A stretch of 38,781 nucleotides of DNA from Planctomycetia bacterium (GTDB lineage: Bacteria; Planctomycetota; Planctomycetia; Pirellulales; PNKZ01): positions 1 to 38,781 of the forward strand of contig JAIOPP010000164.1 in NCBI GenBank assembly GCA_021413845.1. Reading direction: 5' to 3'. The stretch's first letter is position 1, and each line of letters opens with the position of its first letter. This document shows positions 17,222 to 26,173 of this stretch, in pieces. The position numbers and the translations under genes are program-made. The notes below the pieces were generated by a model that saw only the letters and a list, made by a program, of their open reading frames with translations, was not told where the DNA came from and ran no database searches.

Positions 17222-17279
17222 GCCGTCTTCACCAAGCGAGCCTGTGTAAGTCCGTTTTCCGCGTGATCGGAGCGAGCCC

Positions 17280-19655
17280 ATGTTGAAGGTGATATCGACG
17301 GTCGTCGTGTTAGCGTTCTCAACCGTGACGATCGCCGCGGAGTCGGTGTCGTTTCAAGCGCGCACGGTGCAAAGCGGCAGCTGGTCCGACAAGAGCACCT
17401 GGGAGAGCGGCCGCGCTCCGCAGGCCGGCGATTTCGTTCAAGTTCGTGCCGGGCATGCTGTCACTTACGACGTGCATTCCAGCGTCGCGCTGCGCATGGT
17501 CCATGTGGCAGGAACACTGAGCTTCTCGCGCACGATGTCGACACTGATGGACGTCGGCTTGCTGAAGATCGAACCGGGTGAGACGACGACCGAAGACGGT
17601 TTCGATTGTCACGCCGCGCCGGTGGCTGCGCCGAAAGGTTCCCATGGGCACTCGCATAGTCAAGTCGCGGCCATGCCGCCGCCGGCATTAGAGATCGGCA
17701 CGCCCGCCGAACCGATTCCGGCCGGCATTCAAGCGACGATCCGCTTGCGATACCACGCCGGAACGAACAAGGAAACGTTGCCGGCGATCATTGCCTGCGG
17801 CGGCCGTTGGGATGTTCATGGCGCGCCGCTCGCTCGCACCTGGTTGAAGCTCGCCGCGGCGGCGAAGCCGGGAGATGCGCGGATCACTCTGGAGCAAGCG
17901 CCGGCCGATTGGCGCGTCGGCGATCGAATCATCGTCACGACCGGCGTTGCGAACGGGCCGGGCCCGTTCGCAACGTTTCGCAAGAGCGGCGGCAGGCCCA
18001 AGCCGGTGGGGACGGAAGAACGCGTGATCACAGCCGTCGAAGGAACGGTGCTCCTATTGAATCAGCCGCTGGAGAAGTCGCATGTCGGCGACGGCTTCAA
18101 GCGGTCCGAAGTGGCGAATCTGTCGCGCAACGTCGTCATCGAATCGGCACAAACGGCCGGCGAGCGCGGACATACGATGTATCACTTCGGCTCCTCCGGC
18201 GGCATCAGCTACGCCGAATTTCGACACTTGGGAAAAGAGGGTGTGCTCGGCAAGTACCCGATTCACTTCCATCTCGTGCGCGACACGATGCGCGGCAGCG
18301 GAGTACTCGGGGCGAGTGTTTGGGATTCGCACAACCGCTGGATCACCGTACACGGAACCGATCATCTGCTGATCCGCGATTGCGTCGGCTACCAATCCCT
18401 CGGACACGGCTACTTCCTGGAAGATGCGACCGAGCAGTGGAACGTGTTCGATCGGAACCTCGCCGTGCAAGCGTTCAACACGACGCCGTTGCCGCGGCAA
18501 GTTCTGCCGTACGACCCGAACGACGGGGCGGGCTTCTGGTGGGCCAACGGCCGCAACACGTTCGTGCGCAACGCCGCCTGCGAAAACGATCACTACGGCT
18601 ACCACTTTCAGGTCGCCGCGGCCGGCGGCTTCGATCCCGTGCTCACCTTGCTCGGGCCCGACGGCACAACCGCGAAACGCGACGTGCGGCGAATTCCGCT
18701 CCTCCGCTTCGAAGACAACGAGTCGCACGGCGAAGGTCTGTACGACTTCCGCTTCGGCGACGAAACCGACCTCGGCGTGGCCGGGGATCGCGAGCATCCG
18801 TTCATCGTGCGACGGCTCAAAGCGTGGGACTCGCATTATGTGATTCGGCCGAACGTGCGCTATTTTCTCCTCGAAGGGCTGATGGCCGAGAATGCCGCCT
18901 TCGGCATCTATCACCCGAACTACGACGAGCATGTCTACCGCGATGTGGCGCTCGCCAACGTGAAGCAGGAACCGCTGAACGGCGGCCACGATGAAGAGAG
19001 CCTCGCGCGCGGCAACTACACGTTCGAACGTCTGACGCTCACCGCCAGCAAGCTTAAGAACGACCCGCTGATTCAATTGACGGGGATAGGAATCAAGCCG
19101 GATCTCTTCGGGCACTTCCGCAACGTCCTGACCGCGAGCAGCTCTTCGAATTCGGGAGGGATCGTTGATTTCGGCGGCGGCCCGAGGACGAACCGTGTCG
19201 AGAACTGCGTAGCTTACTACTTCCACGACACGCCTAAGTCCGGCACGACGATGCGCGTGGCGCCGGTGAAGGCGAAGGAGTTGTTGAAGACCGGTAACTA
19301 TCAAAGCATCGCCGGCTGGACGGGGCCGGATGCTTTGGCGGCCGAAGTCAACGTCGGAGACTTTCCGAAATTGGTCAAACCGGTCGACGATCTACCGCCG
19401 GCAACGTTGATTACCGGCGTAGAGCGAGCCGGCGACAAGTGCGTCGTACGGGGAGTCGCTCATGACGACGGCGAAATCGCTGCGGTTACCGTCAACGGAC
19501 TTCCGGCGACGATCATCGCGCAGCAGGCCGGAGTCGCCGATTGGACGATCACGCTCGATGCTCCAAGCGACGGTCGCTACGTCGCGCAAGCGAAGGACCT
19601 CGCCGGAAATCAAGAATCGATGACTCACACACTGACTTCTCAGGCAGATCGCTGA
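17280..19655 (+). CDS. G8-domain right-handed beta-helix protein, CEMIP/TMEM2-like (791 aa)
   Basis: After a signal peptide (residues 1-20) a G8 domain opens with GSWSDKSTWESGRAPQAGD, the characteristic G8 beginning, and includes the His-rich word HGHSHS around residue 124. A long right-handed beta-helix follows (about 230-680) with the word YPIHFHLV around 326-333, also found in the animal G8 proteins CEMIP, TMEM2/CEMIP2 and PKHD1L1. A C-terminal Ig-like segment (about 705-790) closes the protein. CEMIP and TMEM2 depolymerise hyaluronan, so a glycosaminoglycan or polysaccharide substrate is plausible, but the activity of bacterial members is not known to me. ATG 17280 has GGAG eight bases upstream. 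It is followed 74 bp later by the 1009-residue gene. No damage is seen. Confidence 0.85.
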   Translation: MLKVISTVVVLAFSTVTIAAESVSFQARTVQSGSWSDKSTWESGRAPQAGDFVQVRAGHAVTYDVHSSVALRMVHVAGTLSFSRTMSTLMDVGLLKIEPGETTTEDGFDCHAAPVAAPKGSHGHSHSQVAAMPPPALEIGTPAEPIPAGIQATIRLRYHAGTNKETLPAIIACGGRWDVHGAPLARTWLKLAAAAKPGDARITLEQAPADWRVGDRIIVTTGVANGPGPFATFRKSGGRPKPVGTEERVITAVEGTVLLLNQPLEKSHVGDGFKRSEVANLSRNVVIESAQTAGERGHTMYHFGSSGGISYAEFRHLGKEGVLGKYPIHFHLVRDTMRGSGVLGASVWDSHNRWITVHGTDHLLIRDCVGYQSLGHGYFLEDATEQWNVFDRNLAVQAFNTTPLPRQVLPYDPNDGAGFWWANGRNTFVRNAACENDHYGYHFQVAAAGGFDPVLTLLGPDGTTAKRDVRRIPLLRFEDNESHGEGLYDFRFGDETDLGVAGDREHPFIVRRLKAWDSHYVIRPNVRYFLLEGLMAENAAFGIYHPNYDEHVYRDVALANVKQEPLNGGHDEESLARGNYTFERLTLTASKLKNDPLIQLTGIGIKPDLFGHFRNVLTASSSSNSGGIVDFGGGPRTNRVENCVAYYFHDTPKSGTTMRVAPVKAKELLKTGNYQSIAGWTGPDALAAEVNVGDFPKLVKPVDDLPPATLITGVERAGDKCVVRGVAHDDGEIAAVTVNGLPATIIAQQAGVADWTITLDAPSDGRYVAQAKDLAGNQESMTHTLTSQADR

Positions 19656-19697
19656 CCGTCTCCATTCTCCGCGGTTAACCTACCGATCGAGCCCGCC

Positions 19698-19733
19698 ATG
19701 AAACATAACTTCAGCCAAAAGGTATCAACATGA
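19698..19733 (+). CDS. Possible 11-codon leader ORF
   Basis: ATG at 19698 opens an 11-codon frame (MKHNFSQKVST) ending in a TGA that overlaps the ATG of the next gene at 19730. The ribosome site of that gene (AAAAGG, seven bases before ATG) lies inside it. It may couple translation or be chance; nothing else supports it. Confidence 0.2.
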   Translation: MKHNFSQKVST

Positions 19734-22700
19734 AGAATCGCATCGCTCACACAGCGGCTTCGGTTCTCTTCACGCTAGCTCTTTGCGCCCCCATGCGTGC
19801 CGCCGAACCGATCGAGGTGTTTCGCACGGGCGACGAGCTCATCGTGCGGCTCGATCGATTCGATCTGCTTCGCCAAGCGAACCGCGGCTTGACTGCGGAG
19901 TTGAAACTGCGCGGGGAAGGAAAAGAAAAGGATCTGCTGATCGATCTGTCCGACCCGGCCGTCAACGGCACGCTCGTGATCGATCTCTCAAAGTTCGGTA
20001 ACTGCTCGGGAATGAGCATCGCAGTGAAGGATGCCGGCGGAAAGTCGATCGTCGCGAAGACGGCTTCGCCCATCGTGGAAGCTCCGGTGAAAAGCGGCTT
20101 CTCGACCTCGGCGACCGGTCCCTTTGCCTTTATCGAACCGGGCACGGCGATGAGCGCCGCACCGGCGGGCGCAAGTGCGCCGAAGATACAGCTTCCCGAC
20201 GTGAAGACGCTCCGAGCCGTGCAAATCGAATCGCCGAAGCGTTCCGTCTCGAAGCAAGACATCACCTACCCGGTAATTACGGAAGGGGAAGCTCCGTTGC
20301 GGGGTGGCGTTGCCTTGTTGAGCCGGCAGACGGCTGCACCGAAGGATCCGACGAAGGCCAGCTTGTACATCACCTACAAGAAGGCGCTTTACGAAGGGAC
20401 GAAGCTGGCCCGCTGGCAAAAATTCTTGGTGGAGATTCCCATTCAAGAATCTTGGGGCAGAGGGCAAGGGGATGAGACGGTGAATCTCGGCAACGATGTT
20501 CTCGTCCATGTCACGAGCGAGGTGAAAGAGAAGGATTGGCGAGGGGTTCAACGCAATATTCTCGGCGAGGGAGACGATGATCTCGGCCAAACTCTTTCCG
20601 CCATCGATGACGAAGGCCGCATCTATTTCATCGCCGAGTATCGCGTGGTCCGCTTCGACCCGAACACGAAAAAGTTCGAGATCTCGCCGCCGTTCGAATT
20701 GCAGAAGTTATGTCCCGGCGGCGCTGTGATGAAGGGTTCGCCCGGATGGCTGAGCGGCAACTGGACGATGGTCTGCGGGCATGGCCGTGTTTTTATCGTC
20801 GATATCCTCGACTTGAAAACGGGACCCAATTTGGGCGATTTATCGCAGCGACGAATCGGCGGGCTCTTTTCGATCCCGCAAGATTGGCGCGATGCGCAGG
20901 CGTTCGCCGCCGATGTTCGACTGCATGTCGGAACCTGGGAGACTGCCACGCCTACGCTCTACAAGACCGGGCCGACGATCGGCGCTGCGGCGGACGAACG
21001 GAAACTCGGCAAGCCCATGGTCACCGAAGCCGGCCTCTTGATTGTCCCGGCGGGAAAACAATCCGCCGGCGGTCCTTGGCGGCTCGACCTCGACGACCAA
21101 GGAAACAACAAAGCTTTCGGTGAGGTCAATTCACTCTCCGATACGGTCTCGAAGGATGGCAGCACCACGTTCGCCCCGACGCAAGAAGCCACGATCAACG
21201 GCGTCAGCAAGACGATGCTGCATCTCGTCAGTACCGGCTACGGCCGTCGCTTGGTCGGCGCTGCCGGAACCGATGGGCTGGAGATTCCTCGTGCTTCCAT
21301 TCGACAACTTTTGATGAGCGACGGGTGGAATGCCTCCATGCTTCATCGGCCCTCGTCAGAAGATAAATATTGGACTTACGCCGACGCCCCTAAAGGGACC
21401 GTGACGGTGAAGTATGAAGTGGTCGAGAAGTTGAAGGCCAATCCGGATGCGCAAGGCGCGCTGGCCGATTCATTAAAAGGCGGACCGAGCCTCGGGCCCG
21501 TCTTCCTCATCACACCGGTTCCCGGCGTACCGGATAAGGCCGTCGGGGTGAGCGAGTATGCAATTTATCCTTTGGCTACGTTCGATTTCTCCAAGCTGGA
21601 AGAGAAACGGGCCGTGACTAAAACGGCGTTGCCCGGCAAGGCGGCGCTCGCCGTCGGAGTAGGCCCCTACGACTCCGGTTGGGTCAAGCAAGGTGACGAG
21701 CAATGGCTTTATGTCACCGGTTACACGGGCATGACTAAGATCAAATACGCCGCGGGCGGCAAAGTCTTAGACGTCATGACGTCGGACCAGTTTCACAGAC
21801 GTCTGGCGGCAGTGCCGGTGGATCAGCATGCGCGCGAAGGCTTAAAGCAATACGATCGAATCTTCCCGGTGTTCGGCGGTCGATTGATGGATTCCGGCAC
21901 CGGACGTTCGGGCCGCGGGGGAACGCCGTTCTCTACCGGGCTGGAGCTCTTCGATCCGAAGCAACTCGGCGCCGACGCGACGTCGGGCTCCGTTCCCAGT
22001 CAAACGGCCGCCTACATGAACCGCTGCTGCGGCGCACTTCAGACCCTGCAAAGCCGGCTGATTTGGAACGCACACAACGGGAGCCGTCGGCAGGAGATCT
22101 TCGGTACCGGCAAGCCGAACCCGGTGTTCGTAGAAGAACTCGGAGTCAAGGACAAAGCTCTACTCCCGAGCAACTTAGACGAAAAGGTCTTCTGCTACGA
22201 AGTTGCCGAGAACGACGGGCTACGCGACCTCTTCGGCTTTTCGTTACCTGTCTCGGAGAACGGCGCGAGCGCCGGGAGCTATCTGGCTCTCTCTCCGTGT
22301 AGTCGATTTCTGCTCGTCCTTATGAGCGACGGCTCGCTCTATTCGTACGCCATCGCCTCGAAGCAATTCATCGACGGCGTGCACTTGACGACGCCGTCCG
22401 GCGACGCCGTCGCGACGATCGGCTTTAGGCGACCCGGCGAGCGTATCATCACCGCGCCCGACGGCGGGCAATTCTTCTTGACCGCCCCGGCCGAAAACAC
22501 CGGAACGAAGGTGCAGTTCAATCGCATCGCAGTGGGCAACGACGGTCGCTTAAGCATCGAGCCGTACCTGGGGATCGAGTGCGCGAGTAGTGCCGACTGG
22601 CAAGATCTCGAGAACTGCGTCCGCTGCTTCATGCCCGATCTGAAAAACAAAGACGGCTCGATCGACTTTGTCATCGGCTGGGACTCCAAGGATCGCGACC

Positions 22701-22759
22701 AAGCGAAGCCGTTCGTGAGGGTGATCAAGGATTTCATTCCCTCGACTGCGGGCCGATAG
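19730..22759 (+). CDS. Large exported protein, unrecognised (1009 aa)
   Basis: I do not recognise a family. The protein starts with a clear signal peptide (residues 1-25, ending MRAAEP) and has no other membrane segment. Residues 25-120 form a small beta domain. The rest, from about 250, has many strand-turn patterns of propeller type with GRIYFIAEYRVVRFDP, GRVFIVDILDLKTG, WLYVTGYTGMTKIKY and LVLMSDGSLYSYAI, each resembling a blade in which a quantity is displayed along a value track. A cysteine pair (RCC) lies near residue 765. No catalytic motif is visible. ATG 19730 has AAAAGG seven bases upstream. It sits in the plus-strand run between the G8 protein and the sialidase-like protein, so a role in surface glycan handling is a guess from context. 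Confidence 0.8.
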   Translation: MKNRIAHTAASVLFTLALCAPMRAAEPIEVFRTGDELIVRLDRFDLLRQANRGLTAELKLRGEGKEKDLLIDLSDPAVNGTLVIDLSKFGNCSGMSIAVKDAGGKSIVAKTASPIVEAPVKSGFSTSATGPFAFIEPGTAMSAAPAGASAPKIQLPDVKTLRAVQIESPKRSVSKQDITYPVITEGEAPLRGGVALLSRQTAAPKDPTKASLYITYKKALYEGTKLARWQKFLVEIPIQESWGRGQGDETVNLGNDVLVHVTSEVKEKDWRGVQRNILGEGDDDLGQTLSAIDDEGRIYFIAEYRVVRFDPNTKKFEISPPFELQKLCPGGAVMKGSPGWLSGNWTMVCGHGRVFIVDILDLKTGPNLGDLSQRRIGGLFSIPQDWRDAQAFAADVRLHVGTWETATPTLYKTGPTIGAAADERKLGKPMVTEAGLLIVPAGKQSAGGPWRLDLDDQGNNKAFGEVNSLSDTVSKDGSTTFAPTQEATINGVSKTMLHLVSTGYGRRLVGAAGTDGLEIPRASIRQLLMSDGWNASMLHRPSSEDKYWTYADAPKGTVTVKYEVVEKLKANPDAQGALADSLKGGPSLGPVFLITPVPGVPDKAVGVSEYAIYPLATFDFSKLEEKRAVTKTALPGKAALAVGVGPYDSGWVKQGDEQWLYVTGYTGMTKIKYAAGGKVLDVMTSDQFHRRLAAVPVDQHAREGLKQYDRIFPVFGGRLMDSGTGRSGRGGTPFSTGLELFDPKQLGADATSGSVPSQTAAYMNRCCGALQTLQSRLIWNAHNGSRRQEIFGTGKPNPVFVEELGVKDKALLPSNLDEKVFCYEVAENDGLRDLFGFSLPVSENGASAGSYLALSPCSRFLLVLMSDGSLYSYAIASKQFIDGVHLTTPSGDAVATIGFRRPGERIITAPDGGQFFLTAPAENTGTKVQFNRIAVGNDGRLSIEPYLGIECASSADWQDLENCVRCFMPDLKNKDGSIDFVIGWDSKDRDQAKPFVRVIKDFIPSTAGR

Positions 22760-22854
22760 CCGACACGCGTGGGCCGATGATATTTCATTTCCAGCGATCG
22801 AAACTCGATCCTGAGAAGCCGGTCGAAGAACTTACATTCCACTAGGAGCGCAGC

Positions 22855-24201
22855 ATGGCGGCACGAAAACACTTGTATCTGGTGATCGGTTTCGTTTGCT
22901 GCTTAGGCGCAGCTACGGGACAGTCGAGTCTACACGCCGAGGAGAAAGCTCCTAAAGTCGCCGGCAGTCCACTGTCGACCATGCCCGACTATACGATCAA
23001 ACTCGACACGATCACCTCCGGCTTCGACGGTAAGACCTGCTGGGTGGCGCCGCGCGCAGGAATCGTGCCGGGAAAGAGTCCGGATTCGACTCCGAGCGTC
23101 GTGCTGACGATGCAGAAGCTGTGGCTTAAGGGAAGCGACGTTTTCTTTGCCGTAAATGAAGTCCGCACCGATGATCTCGGCAAAACATGGTCGCCGCCGC
23201 TAGAGCATGCGACGTTGGATCGACGCAAGGAGCCGAACGGCGTCGAGATCATCGTCGGCGATTTCACATCGAAGTGGCATGCGCAAACCGGCAAGCTTTT
23301 GGGAACCGGCCCGACCGTACGCTACCAGAAGAACGCCGCCGGCGCGGAAGTGAAGATCAATCAAAACGATGCCCCATCGCGCGCGGCGTACTCCGTTTAC
23401 GACCCGCAGCAGCGCTCGTGGACGCAATGGGAGATGGTCGTCATGCCCGACGATCCCAAATTTTTCTACGCGACGGTCGGGGCAAGTCAGCGCGTCGATC
23501 TCCCGAATGGCGAGCTCCTCTTGCCGTTTCACTTCAAGACGAGCGGCCAGAGCCCGTACCACACCTCGGTGATGCGCTGCTCGTTCGACGGCAAGAAGCT
23601 CGCCTACATCGCGCACGGCGACGAACTCTCGCGACCGACGGAGCCGGGGGTCGAATACAAGCAACCGGCGGGGCGACAGACGGGCGTCTTCGAACCGTCG
23701 CTGACTCGCTTCCGCGGGCGCTACTATCTGACCATGCGTAACGATCGCGCGGCGTACGTGGCGACCTCGGACGACGGTCTGCGTTACGGCGAGGTCAAAC
23801 GCTGGCGCTTCGACGACGGCGGGGATCTCGGCAGCCGAAACACTCAACAACATTGGGTCACGCATAGCAACGGCCTGTTTCTCGTCTACACGCGAGTCGG
23901 CGCGAACAACGATCACGTCTTCCGCAACCGCGCGCCGCTGTTCATCGCCCAAGTCGATCCGGAGAAGCTGCAAGTAGTCCGCGCCACGGAGCGAATTTTG
24001 ATTCCCGAGCGAGGGGCGGGACTGGGTAACGCCTTCGGTGTCACCGAAGTCAGCCCGAACGAAACCTGGGTCACCACGGCCGAGTGGATGCAAGGACCGA
24101 AAGGTATTTCGGTTCCAGGAAACAAGTACGGTTCGGACAACAGCGTCTACGCCGCGCGCATCGTCTGGAAGACTCCGAATCGAGATTGGGATGCTCGATA
24201 G
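22855..24201 (+). CDS. Exported sialidase-like (Asp-box) protein (448 aa)
   Basis: A signal peptide (residues 1-29) is followed by a beta-propeller of sialidase type. One clear Asp-box-like word is RTDDLGKTW (about residue 103), and weaker strand repeats follow, such as YVATSDDGLRYG. The start of the propeller carries DTITSGFDGKTCWVAPRAG, used in related planctomycete proteins annotated as sialidase superfamily. The FRIP/YRIP arginine motif of true GH33 enzymes is not seen, so this may bind or cleave a different glycan. ATG 22855 has AGGAG six bases upstream. The next gene, a sialate O-acetylesterase, starts 48 bp after its stop. Confidence 0.75.
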   Translation: MAARKHLYLVIGFVCCLGAATGQSSLHAEEKAPKVAGSPLSTMPDYTIKLDTITSGFDGKTCWVAPRAGIVPGKSPDSTPSVVLTMQKLWLKGSDVFFAVNEVRTDDLGKTWSPPLEHATLDRRKEPNGVEIIVGDFTSKWHAQTGKLLGTGPTVRYQKNAAGAEVKINQNDAPSRAAYSVYDPQQRSWTQWEMVVMPDDPKFFYATVGASQRVDLPNGELLLPFHFKTSGQSPYHTSVMRCSFDGKKLAYIAHGDELSRPTEPGVEYKQPAGRQTGVFEPSLTRFRGRYYLTMRNDRAAYVATSDDGLRYGEVKRWRFDDGGDLGSRNTQQHWVTHSNGLFLVYTRVGANNDHVFRNRAPLFIAQVDPEKLQVVRATERILIPERGAGLGNAFGVTEVSPNETWVTTAEWMQGPKGISVPGNKYGSDNSVYAARIVWKTPNRDWDAR

Positions 24202-24249
24202 CTCCGTGCTCGAGGCAAACAATCATTCCATGAAATCGCAAGGCAACGA

Positions 24250-26112
24250 ATGAACATCAATCTGCTTGGGGCGTTGATTTGCTTGTTGTCGATGACGGCC
24301 ACCTCGCGTTTCGGCATGGCTCAGTCTGTGAACGAACTAACCGATGGCTCGCCGGTCACCGACCTCGGCGGAGATCGTTGGACGAGCCGAGTCTTCAAGA
24401 TCTTCGTGCCGGTTAACCAGACTCGACTCACTATCACTACCCGAGGAATAGCGACCGGAAGAGAAGCGGGCGTGACGTTGTATGCGAAGCACGGAGCGAC
24501 GCCGACGACTACGGTCAACGACGCGCGCTCCGGCGTTGTCGGCAACAACGAGCGGATCTCCATCGCCGACCCGAAGGCTGGGGATTGGTATCTTCTACTC
24601 TACGCGACGACGGCCTATGGGCGCGTGACTCTGTCGGCCGACTACGACGACGCTCCGCCTGCCCCGACACCGCCGCCGGTTTTGACTGCGGCATCGGTGT
24701 TCAGCGACCACATGGTTCTTCAGCGGAATCAGCCGGTTCCCATCTGGGGAACGGCGAAGCCCGGCGACACGGTCACCGTGACGCTCTCTCCGCAAGGGCC
24801 GGCACCGATTAACCCGCCGGCGACCGTCGCGACTAAAGCCGATGGGAACGGCAGGTGGCGAGTTGAAATGGCTCCGCTGAAAGCCTCGTCGCAGCCGATG
24901 GACGTGCGCATCACTTCGGCGGCCGGCGATCCGGCCGCGGTCATGACCGATGTTCTCGTCGGGGAGGTGTGGGTGGCGTCTGGCCAGTCGAACATGGAGT
25001 GGCCGATCTACAAGTGCAGCAACGGTGCGGCGGATATCGCCGCTGCCGACGATTCGCAATTGCGCCTGCTGACGGTCCCGCTGGGCGTCAGCACCACCGG
25101 GCCGCGCGCCAGCATGCCGTTGCAATACAACGGCACCCCGAGCAAATGGAGGCTTTGCACGCCGGCCAACATCCCGAACTTTTCAGGCGTGGCTTACTAC
25201 TTTGCGCGAGATCTGCGCAAAGCTTTGGGAATCCCGGTGGGTGTGATCTATCAAGCGATGGGAGGGACGACCTGTCGGGCTTGGTCGCCCCGCAGTGCGT
25301 TTACCGGCGATCCCATGGTAGAGAAATACCTCGCCGACTGGGACGCAAGAATCAGAAACTGGAACGCCCAGTGGGGCTCCGATCCGGCAGAGGACGTCAA
25401 CCGGCCGATGGTGCTCTACGACGCGATGATCGCGCCCCTGCAGCCGTATGCCATCCAAGGTGTGATTTGGTATCAGGGAGAATCCGACTCCGGCGATGCG
25501 GTGACTTTCCGCCACTTGTTTCCGTCTCTGATCAAGAGTTGGCGCAGAGAGTGGGGAGTTCGCGATTTCCCGTTTTTATTCGTTCAAGTCGCGCCTCACA
25601 ACGGCTGGACGCCCGAGCTTCGCGAGGCCCAACTGCAGACATGGCAAACTGTGCCGAATACCGCCATGGTAGTCACGACCGACGTCGGTCCCGTTGATCC
25701 CAAGGATTTTCATCCGCCGAACAAGCAGCCGGTCGGCTCGCGTCTCGCACTGGCGGCGCGGGCGCTGGTCTACGGCGAGAGCCTCGAATACTCCGGACCG
25801 GTCTACGCTTCGTGCGCGTCCGACAACGGCCGCGTGATCGTTCGATTTACCCATGCCGCCGGCGGATTGAAGACGGGAGACGGCAAGGCGCTCAGAGGCT
25901 TTACCATCGCCGGTGCCGACGGCGTGTTCGTCGATGCCGAGGCGGTGATCGAGGGCGACTCCGTGGTTGTAAGCAGCCCCAGCGTGCCGACGCCGAAGGC
26001 CATGCGCTATGGGTGGGCGAACATGCTGAGCTGCAACTTGGCCAACGGCGAAGGATTGCCTGCCAGTCCGTTTCGTGTCAGCGAGCTAGCCGCGCAAAAG
26101 CCCGTTAAGTAG
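24250..26112 (+). CDS. Sialate O-acetylesterase with N-terminal PPC-like domain (620 aa)
   Basis: Removes O-acetyl groups from sialic acids in characterised relatives, exposing them to sialidases. After the signal peptide (about residues 1-24) a pre-peptidase C-like domain spans 28-135 (YLLLYATTAYGRVTLSADY is its last strand). The esterase begins with the family opening SVFSDHMVLQRNQPVPIWG. The nucleophile block is GQSNMEW (S247), WYQGES is at 407-412, and the likely catalytic His is H488 in DFHPPN. ATG 24250 has AAGG seven bases upstream. The GH33-type sialidase follows 61 bp after, a functional pairing. A diverged copy of this gene's last 90 codons lies at 27482-27739 as a pseudogene. Confidence 0.93.
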   Translation: MNINLLGALICLLSMTATSRFGMAQSVNELTDGSPVTDLGGDRWTSRVFKIFVPVNQTRLTITTRGIATGREAGVTLYAKHGATPTTTVNDARSGVVGNNERISIADPKAGDWYLLLYATTAYGRVTLSADYDDAPPAPTPPPVLTAASVFSDHMVLQRNQPVPIWGTAKPGDTVTVTLSPQGPAPINPPATVATKADGNGRWRVEMAPLKASSQPMDVRITSAAGDPAAVMTDVLVGEVWVASGQSNMEWPIYKCSNGAADIAAADDSQLRLLTVPLGVSTTGPRASMPLQYNGTPSKWRLCTPANIPNFSGVAYYFARDLRKALGIPVGVIYQAMGGTTCRAWSPRSAFTGDPMVEKYLADWDARIRNWNAQWGSDPAEDVNRPMVLYDAMIAPLQPYAIQGVIWYQGESDSGDAVTFRHLFPSLIKSWRREWGVRDFPFLFVQVAPHNGWTPELREAQLQTWQTVPNTAMVVTTDVGPVDPKDFHPPNKQPVGSRLALAARALVYGESLEYSGPVYASCASDNGRVIVRFTHAAGGLKTGDGKALRGFTIAGADGVFVDAEAVIEGDSVVVSSPSVPTPKAMRYGWANMLSCNLANGEGLPASPFRVSELAAQKPVK

Positions 26113-26173
26113 CGGCTCATGGCAAGAGTGAAGGACTATGTGTCTCCTATCCGGTCGTCCGCGGAGGTGTGTG

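Noticed and set aside
18054-19304. A 416-codon minus-strand frame inside the G8 gene
   Set aside because: Antisense shadow of a well supported gene; no signal, start site or recognisable motif.
23200-24222. A 340-codon minus-strand frame inside the sialidase-like gene
   Set aside because: Antisense shadow; the plus-strand product has a signal peptide, ribosome site and propeller words.
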